Source: Maritimibacter sp. (GTDB lineage: Bacteria > Pseudomonadota > Alphaproteobacteria > Rhodobacterales > Rhodobacteraceae). From it: 10,538 nt of DNA. The translations under genes and the position numbers were made by a program. Of the stretch, positions 7,179 to 10,538 are shown in pieces; the stretch's first letter is position 1; each line of letters begins with the position of its first letter. The stretch covers positions 2,105 to 12,642 of the forward strand of contig JAGRMP010000311.1 in assembly GCA_020441225.1 (NCBI GenBank), read 5' to 3'. A model generated the notes under the pieces. That model did not search any database, had not been told where the DNA came from, and saw only the letters and a program-made list of their open reading frames with translations.

Positions 7179-7940
7179 ATGCTCGACCAGTTCAGACTCG
7201 ACGGCAAGGTCGCCCTCGTCACCGGTGGCAACCGGGGCATCGGCCTCGCCATTGTCCGCCTGTTCGCGGACGCGGGCGCCAAGGTGATGATCACCGGGCG
7301 CAAACCCACCGAAGCGGTGGAGGCGCTGCGCGCAGCGGCGCCCGACCGGTTCGGCTGGATCGCCGCCGACGTGACCGATCCCGACACGCCGGGCAAGATC
7401 GTTCGCGCCACCCTCGACACCTTCGGCAAGCTCGACGTGCTGGTGAACAACGCCGGCATCGCCGACAACGGCAATTTCCACGAGTTCGACGACGCGCGCC
7501 TCGCCGCAATCGTCGACACGAATTACATCGCCCCGTTCCGCATCGCCCGCGAGGCGGTGAAACCGATGCTCGACGCGGGCGCCGGCGTGATCCTCAACAT
7601 CGGCTCGATCTCGGCCTATGTCGCCAACAAGCCGCAGCTCCAGGTCGCCTACAACTCGTCCAAGGCGGCCGTTCACCAGATGACCTCGGTGATGGCCTAC
7701 GAATATGCCGCGCGCGGGATCCGGGTGAACGCGCTCGCCCCGGGCTACGTCGTGTCCGACATGACCGCGGGCGGCATCGCCAGGCCGGACTGGAACCGGG
7801 TCTGGACCGAGAACACGCCGATGGGCCGCTTCGCCGAGCCCGAGGAAATGGCCAATTGCGCGCTGTTTCTGTGCAGCCCCGCCTCGAGTTACGTCACCGG
7901 ATCGGTGCTGAAGGCCGACGGCGGCTACACCACGCATTGA
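7179..7940 (+). CDS. SDR-family polyol dehydrogenase, galactitol dehydrogenase-like
   Basis: This is a short-chain dehydrogenase/reductase of 253 residues with a Rossmann fold. The dinucleotide motif TGGNRGIG is at 15-22, NNAG at 90-93, the structural Asn at 115, and the catalytic triad is Ser145, Tyr158, Lys162. The C-terminal half (NKPQ, AYNSSKAAVHQMT, VNALAPGYVVSDMT, TPMGRFAEPEE, SSYVTGSVLKADGGYTTH) resembles the Rhodobacter sphaeroides galactitol dehydrogenase as I remember it. A polyol-to-ketose oxidation is therefore the best guess, for example galactitol to tagatose. Odd point: the end of the second strand reads MITGRK, with Arg41 where NAD-specific SDRs have Asp, which suggests NADP(H). 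The start ATG 7179 lies 22 bases after the GatZ-like gene, with AAGGAG about ten bases upstream. Exact substrate and direction are uncertain. Confidence 0.88.
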   Translation: MLDQFRLDGKVALVTGGNRGIGLAIVRLFADAGAKVMITGRKPTEAVEALRAAAPDRFGWIAADVTDPDTPGKIVRATLDTFGKLDVLVNNAGIADNGNFHEFDDARLAAIVDTNYIAPFRIAREAVKPMLDAGAGVILNIGSISAYVANKPQLQVAYNSSKAAVHQMTSVMAYEYAARGIRVNALAPGYVVSDMTAGGIARPDWNRVWTENTPMGRFAEPEEMANCALFLCSPASSYVTGSVLKADGGYTTH

Positions 7941-7962
7941 TACAGGGAAAGGACGACGGGAG

Positions 7963-8694
7963 ATGGGCAAGACATTCGACGGCAAGACGGTCATCATCAC
8001 CGGGGCCGGCAAGGGGATCGGGCGCGCCACCGCTTTGGAGATGGCCGCGCGGGGCGCCGCCGTGGTCGCGATCGCACGCACGGAATCCGACCTCGCGCGC
8101 CTCGCCGGCGAGATCGGCTGCAAGACCGTGCAGGCCGATATCAGCACCGCCGACGGCGCCAGGGCGGCGATGGCGCAAGCGGGGCCGGCCGATTGCCTCG
8201 TCAACTGCGCCGGCACCAACGTGCTCGAAACGGTGCTGGAAATGACCGACGAAGGCTACGAGACGGTGATGGGCATCAACCTGCGCGCCGCCCTCGTCTG
8301 CGCCCAGGCATTCGCCCGCGCCCGGGTGGCCGCCGGCGGCGGCGGGGTGATCCTCAACGTCGGTTCCATCGCCGGTTACCGCGGCTTTGAACAGCACCTG
8401 TGCTACGCCGCCTCCAAGGCCGGGCTCGACGGCGCGACGCGGGTGATGGCCAAGGAACTCGGGCCCTACGGCATCCGCGCCGTCTCGGTCGCGCCCACGA
8501 TCACCCTCACCGAGCTCGCCAAGGCCGCCTGGAGCGATCCGGCCAAGGGCGCGCCGATGATGGTGCGCCACCCGGTCGGCCGCTTCGCCGAGGTCGAGGA
8601 CGTGGCCCGCGCCATCGCGATGCTGCTCTCGGACGACGCGGCAATGATCACCGGCGACACGGTCGCCATAGACGGCGGGTTCCTCGCGGTCTGA
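7963..8694 (+). CDS. SDR-family reductase, L-xylulose reductase (DCXR)-like
   Basis: This is a second SDR, 243 residues, almost exactly the length of human dicarbonyl/L-xylulose reductase. TGAGKGIG is at 13-20, with Arg39-Thr40 after the second strand as in NADPH-dependent DCXR. NCAG is at 81-84 (a Cys variant of NNAG), and the catalytic residues are Ser135, Tyr148, Lys152. The C-terminal region VAPTITLTELAKAAWSDPAK, then HPVGRFAEVEDVA and ITGDTVAIDGGF, follows the DCXR pattern closely (PTVVMT..G.A.WSDP.K and GKFAEVE in the human protein, from memory). Likely chemistry is NADP(H)-linked interconversion of a ketose with its polyol, for example xylulose/xylitol or a hexulose analogue. The gene begins 22 bases after the previous stop, with GGACGACGGGAG upstream of the ATG. 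It may run as a reductase opposite to the NAD-type SDRs of the cluster. Confidence 0.87.
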   Translation: MGKTFDGKTVIITGAGKGIGRATALEMAARGAAVVAIARTESDLARLAGEIGCKTVQADISTADGARAAMAQAGPADCLVNCAGTNVLETVLEMTDEGYETVMGINLRAALVCAQAFARARVAAGGGGVILNVGSIAGYRGFEQHLCYAASKAGLDGATRVMAKELGPYGIRAVSVAPTITLTELAKAAWSDPAKGAPMMVRHPVGRFAEVEDVARAIAMLLSDDAAMITGDTVAIDGGFLAV

Positions 8695-8727
8695 CCGCGA
8701 CACCCCCCTGACAAACGGAGAAAGACA

Positions 8728-9456
8728 ATGGCAGAATCCCTCAATGGCAAAATCGCCGCCGTCACCGGCGCCGCCTCGGGTATCGGGCTCGCGACCGTCA
8801 AGGCGCTCCTCGCCGAGGGCGCGACCGTGGTGATGGTCGACTGGAACGCGGACGAACTGGCGAAACTCACGGGCGAGCTGGGCGACAAGGCCATCGCCCA
8901 GGTGACCAACCTGCTCGACCCCGAAAGCTGCTCGAAGATGGTCCCCGAAATCCTCGCGAAGGTGGATCACATCGACATCCTCCACCTCAATGCCGGGACC
9001 TATATCGGCGGCGATCTGATCGACACCGATACCGAGACCATCGACAAGATGCTCAACCTCAACGTCAACGCGGTGATGAAGAACGTACGCGACGTGATGC
9101 CCCATATGATCGAACGCGGCACCGGCGACATCATCGTCACCGCCTCGGTCGCGGGGCATATGCAGATCGCCTGGGAGCCGGTCTATTCGAGCTCGAAATG
9201 GGCGGTCACCACCTTCGTGCAGACGATGCGCCGGCAGCTCAACAAGAAGGGCATCCGGGTCGCGCAGGTCTCGCCCGGGCCCGTGGTCTCGGCGCTGCTC
9301 GCCGACTGGCCGGCGGACCGGCTGCAGGCGGCCAAGGACTCGGGCAGCCTGATGGAGCCCGAAGAGGTTTCCGACGCGGTGATCTACATGCTGAAACGGC
9401 CGCGGACCGTGACCATTCGCGACATGATCATCCTGCCGACGAATTTCGACATCTGA
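8728..9456 (+). CDS. SDR-family dehydrogenase, ribitol 2-dehydrogenase-like
   Basis: This third SDR (242 residues) strongly resembles the Klebsiella ribitol dehydrogenase, which oxidises ribitol to D-ribulose with NAD+ and also accepts allitol. TGAASGIG is at 13-20. Asp38 (MVDWN) after the second strand indicates NAD(H) use. LNAG is at 87-90 in place of NNAG, followed by the diagnostic TYIGG (91-95). The catalytic residues are Ser140, Tyr153, Lys157, in EPVYSSSKWAV. The tail SPGPVVSALLADWP, GSLMEPEEVSDAV, TVTIRDMIILPTNFDI is the pattern typical of ribitol dehydrogenases rather than of general SDRs, and it lacks the usual DGG ending. The start is ATG 8728 with CGGAG about seven bases upstream, 33 bases after the previous gene. 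The product, ribulose or psicose, would be a natural substrate for the 3-epimerase of the same operon. Confidence 0.9.
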   Translation: MAESLNGKIAAVTGAASGIGLATVKALLAEGATVVMVDWNADELAKLTGELGDKAIAQVTNLLDPESCSKMVPEILAKVDHIDILHLNAGTYIGGDLIDTDTETIDKMLNLNVNAVMKNVRDVMPHMIERGTGDIIVTASVAGHMQIAWEPVYSSSKWAVTTFVQTMRRQLNKKGIRVAQVSPGPVVSALLADWPADRLQAAKDSGSLMEPEEVSDAVIYMLKRPRTVTIRDMIILPTNFDI

Positions 9457-9474
9457 TACCGGACCCGCGCGCCA

Positions 9475-9499
9475 CGCGCCCCGGCCGCCCCGGGGCGCG
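9475..9499 (+). other. Strong GC hairpin between third and fourth SDR genes
   Basis: A perfect 10-bp stem CGCGCCCCGG (9475-9484) and CCGGGGCGCG (9490-9499) closes a 5-base loop. It sits in the 70-base gap after the ribitol dehydrogenase-like gene, the longest gap among the enzyme genes. No T-run follows, and the last SDR has its own strong Shine-Dalgarno (GGGAGGG at 9514-9520). It could be a weak terminator, a Rho-blocking or 3'-end-stabilising structure, or an RNA-processing boundary that sets a different level for the last gene. Confidence 0.55.
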
Positions 9500-9526
9500 C
9501 GGCGCCACAATCAGGGAGGGCTCGCA

Positions 9527-10267
9527 ATGGCCGATCTCACGGGGCTCACAGCCCTCATTACCGGCGCCGCCGGGGGCATTGGCACGGCCATGGCCGAAGC
9601 CTTCGCGGCGGCGGGCGCCCGGCTCGCGCTGGTGGATGTGACCGACGCCTCCGCGCTCGCCGCCCGTCTCGGGCCCGCGCATCGCGCCTATACGCTCGAT
9701 CTCGCCGACCCGCAGGCCATCGCCGAAACCGTGCCGCGGATCGGCGCCGGGATGGGGATCGACATCCTCGTCAACAACGCCGGTCTCGGCATCGTCTTTC
9801 CGGCGGCGGACGCAACCGCCGAGAATCTCGACGCCTGGACCCGGACGCTCGACATCAACCTGCGTGGCCCCTGGCTGATGTCGGCCGCCGCCCTGCCCTG
9901 GCTCAAGGCATCGGGCCGCGGCCGGGTGGTCAACGTCGCCTCGCAGGCCGGCGTCATCGCGATCGCCGAGCACGCCGCCTACGGGTCGTCGAAAGCCGGG
10001 CTGATCCTGCTCACCAAGGTGTTGGCGATCGAATGGGCCGAGCATGGCATCACCGTGAACGCGATCTCGCCCACCGTGGTCGAAACCCCGATGGCGCTGG
10101 TGGGCTGGGCGGGCGAAAAGGGCGAGCGGGCAAAGCGGGAGATCCCCGTGGGGCGGTTCGCACAACCGTCCGAGATCGCCGCGGCCGCGCTCTACCTCGC
10201 CTCCGCGGAGGCGGGCATCATCACCGGCGTGAACCTGCTCGCCGACGGCGGCTTCACCGCGAAGTAA
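9527..10267 (+). CDS. SDR-family polyol dehydrogenase, GolD/D-threitol dehydrogenase-like
   Basis: This fourth SDR is 246 residues. TGAAGGIG is at 12-19, Asp37 (LVDV) after the second strand points to NAD(H), NNAG is at 83-86, Asn111 follows, and the catalytic residues are Ser139, Tyr152, Lys156. The C-terminal half (VNAISPTVVETPMALVGWAG, then GERAKREIPVGRFAQPSEIAA and ITGVNLLADGGFTAK) resembles GolD of Listeria and the D-threitol dehydrogenases, which oxidise C4-C6 polyols such as D-threitol or D-arabinitol to ketoses. The match is from memory and the substrate is not fixed by it. A more general glucose/3-oxoacyl reductase role is the alternative. The start ATG 9527 has GGGAGGG seven bases upstream. 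It is the last gene of the operon. Confidence 0.88.
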   Translation: MADLTGLTALITGAAGGIGTAMAEAFAAAGARLALVDVTDASALAARLGPAHRAYTLDLADPQAIAETVPRIGAGMGIDILVNNAGLGIVFPAADATAENLDAWTRTLDINLRGPWLMSAAALPWLKASGRGRVVNVASQAGVIAIAEHAAYGSSKAGLILLTKVLAIEWAEHGITVNAISPTVVETPMALVGWAGEKGERAKREIPVGRFAQPSEIAAAALYLASAEAGIITGVNLLADGGFTAK

Positions 10268-10332
10268 CCGCCGCCAGGCTGGCGCGGACGGGGGGCGAGG
10301 ACAAATGGCGCGGCCTGAGGCGGGGCGGCGGC

Positions 10333-10358
10333 CGGGGCAGTCACGATCCCGTGCCCCG
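10333..10358. terminator. Candidate terminator hairpin between convergent genes
   Basis: CGGGGCA (10333-10339) pairs with TGCCCCG (10352-10358) over a 12-base loop. Flanking GGCGGCGGC and CCGGCGGCGCC give further partial pairing. It lies in the 105-base gap between the end of the SDR operon and the converging P-type ATPase gene, where a bidirectional terminator is expected. No T-run is visible on either strand, so it would be an atypical or Rho-assisted terminator. Nothing else is recognisable in the gap. Confidence 0.4.
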
Positions 10359-10372
10359 CCGACCGGCGGCGC

Positions 10373-10538
10373 CTAGAGGTCGAGGCGGCGCAGCCTCAGC
10401 GCGTTGCCGATCACCGAAACGGACGAAAAGCTCATTGCCAGCGCGGCGATCACCGGCGAGAGCAGTACGCCGAAGACCGGGTAGAGCACACCCGCCGCGA
10501 CCGGCACCCCGAGCGCGTTGTAGGCGAAGGCGAAGAAC
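10373..10538 (-). CDS. Copper/heavy-metal P1B-type ATPase, C-terminal end (partial)
   Basis: The last 54 residues and the TAG stop (10375-10373) of a membrane metal-exporting ATPase are visible. The sequence reads [20 protein letters not shown], then [20 protein letters not shown] and ends RLRRLDL. The YN...G.P.AAG.LYP and A.AMS.SSVSV..NALRL patterns carry the conserved YN and MSxxS residues of the last two membrane helices of CopA-like Cu(I) ATPases. The catalytic DKTGT, the nucleotide domain and any N-terminal metal-binding domains lie beyond the right edge. It converges on the polyol operon and is functionally unrelated, so it marks the end of the cluster. Confidence 0.9.
   Translation of the reverse strand, partial: FFAFAYNALGVPVAAGVLYPVFGVLLSPVIAALAMSFSSVSVIGNALRLRRLDL

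Noticed and set aside
5801..7519. Long minus-strand open frame opposite the GatZ-like gene
   Set aside because: It is a shadow of the GC-biased sense gene and spans a real gene boundary; composition is unlike a folded protein.
7894..9510. Long minus-strand open frame (538 codons) opposite the second and third SDRs
   Set aside because: The sense strand has intact SDRs with full active sites; the antisense product is His/Gly/Asp/Arg-rich shadow sequence with no recognisable domain.
2986..10267. A defence, toxin or mobile system hidden in the enzyme operon
   Set aside because: All genes in the segment have clear sugar-metabolism families; no nuclease, transposase, integrase, repeat array or terminal repeats were seen.

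Overview
The window looks like chromosomal or megaplasmid DNA from a GC-rich alphaproteobacterium, probably Rhodobacterales or Rhizobiales-like. This is judged from the strong third-position G/C bias, the protein styles, and a divergent ABC transporter/SorC regulator/polyol catabolism layout. No exact genus can be called from sequence alone. There are no RNA genes, insertion sequences, CRISPR arrays or phage genes.

Left part, minus strand (1-2769): an ABC importer for a sugar or polyol. In transcription order it has a periplasmic solute-binding protein (2769-1319), a MalF-type permease (1200-322) and a MalG-type permease (from 317, running off the left edge). The ATPase subunit is not in the window. 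The solute-binding protein is broken by a one-base frameshift near 1908-1910. Both sides of the break keep family-like sequence, so the lesion is either very recent or a sequencing error.

Centre (2770-2985): a divergent regulatory region with an AT-rich patch. It separates the transporter from a rightward operon.

Right part, plus strand (2986-10267): eight genes closely spaced or overlapping. They are a SorC-family sugar-sensing regulator, a D-tagatose 3-epimerase-family ketose epimerase, a PfkB sugar kinase of the tagatose-kinase type, a GatZ/KbaZ-family protein, and four short-chain dehydrogenases (SDRs) of four different polyol-oxidoreductase subtypes: galactitol dehydrogenase-like, L-xylulose reductase/DCXR-like, ribitol 2-dehydrogenase-like, and GolD/D-threitol dehydrogenase-like. 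A convergent partial gene for the C-terminus of a CopA-like metal P-type ATPase marks the right boundary.

Working model (inference): the importer brings in one or more polyols. The SDRs oxidise them to ketoses, or interconvert polyols and ketoses. The C3-epimerase funnels ketose stereoisomers into one form, and the kinase phosphorylates it. The GatZ-like protein then acts on tagatose 6-phosphate, probably as a stand-alone 4-epimerase giving fructose 6-phosphate, because no GatY/KbaY aldolase partner is present. SorC-type regulators usually sense phosphorylated sugars, so the kinase product is a plausible inducer. The combination of four unlike SDRs with a free-ketose epimerase is the most interesting part and may be a multi-polyol funnel.
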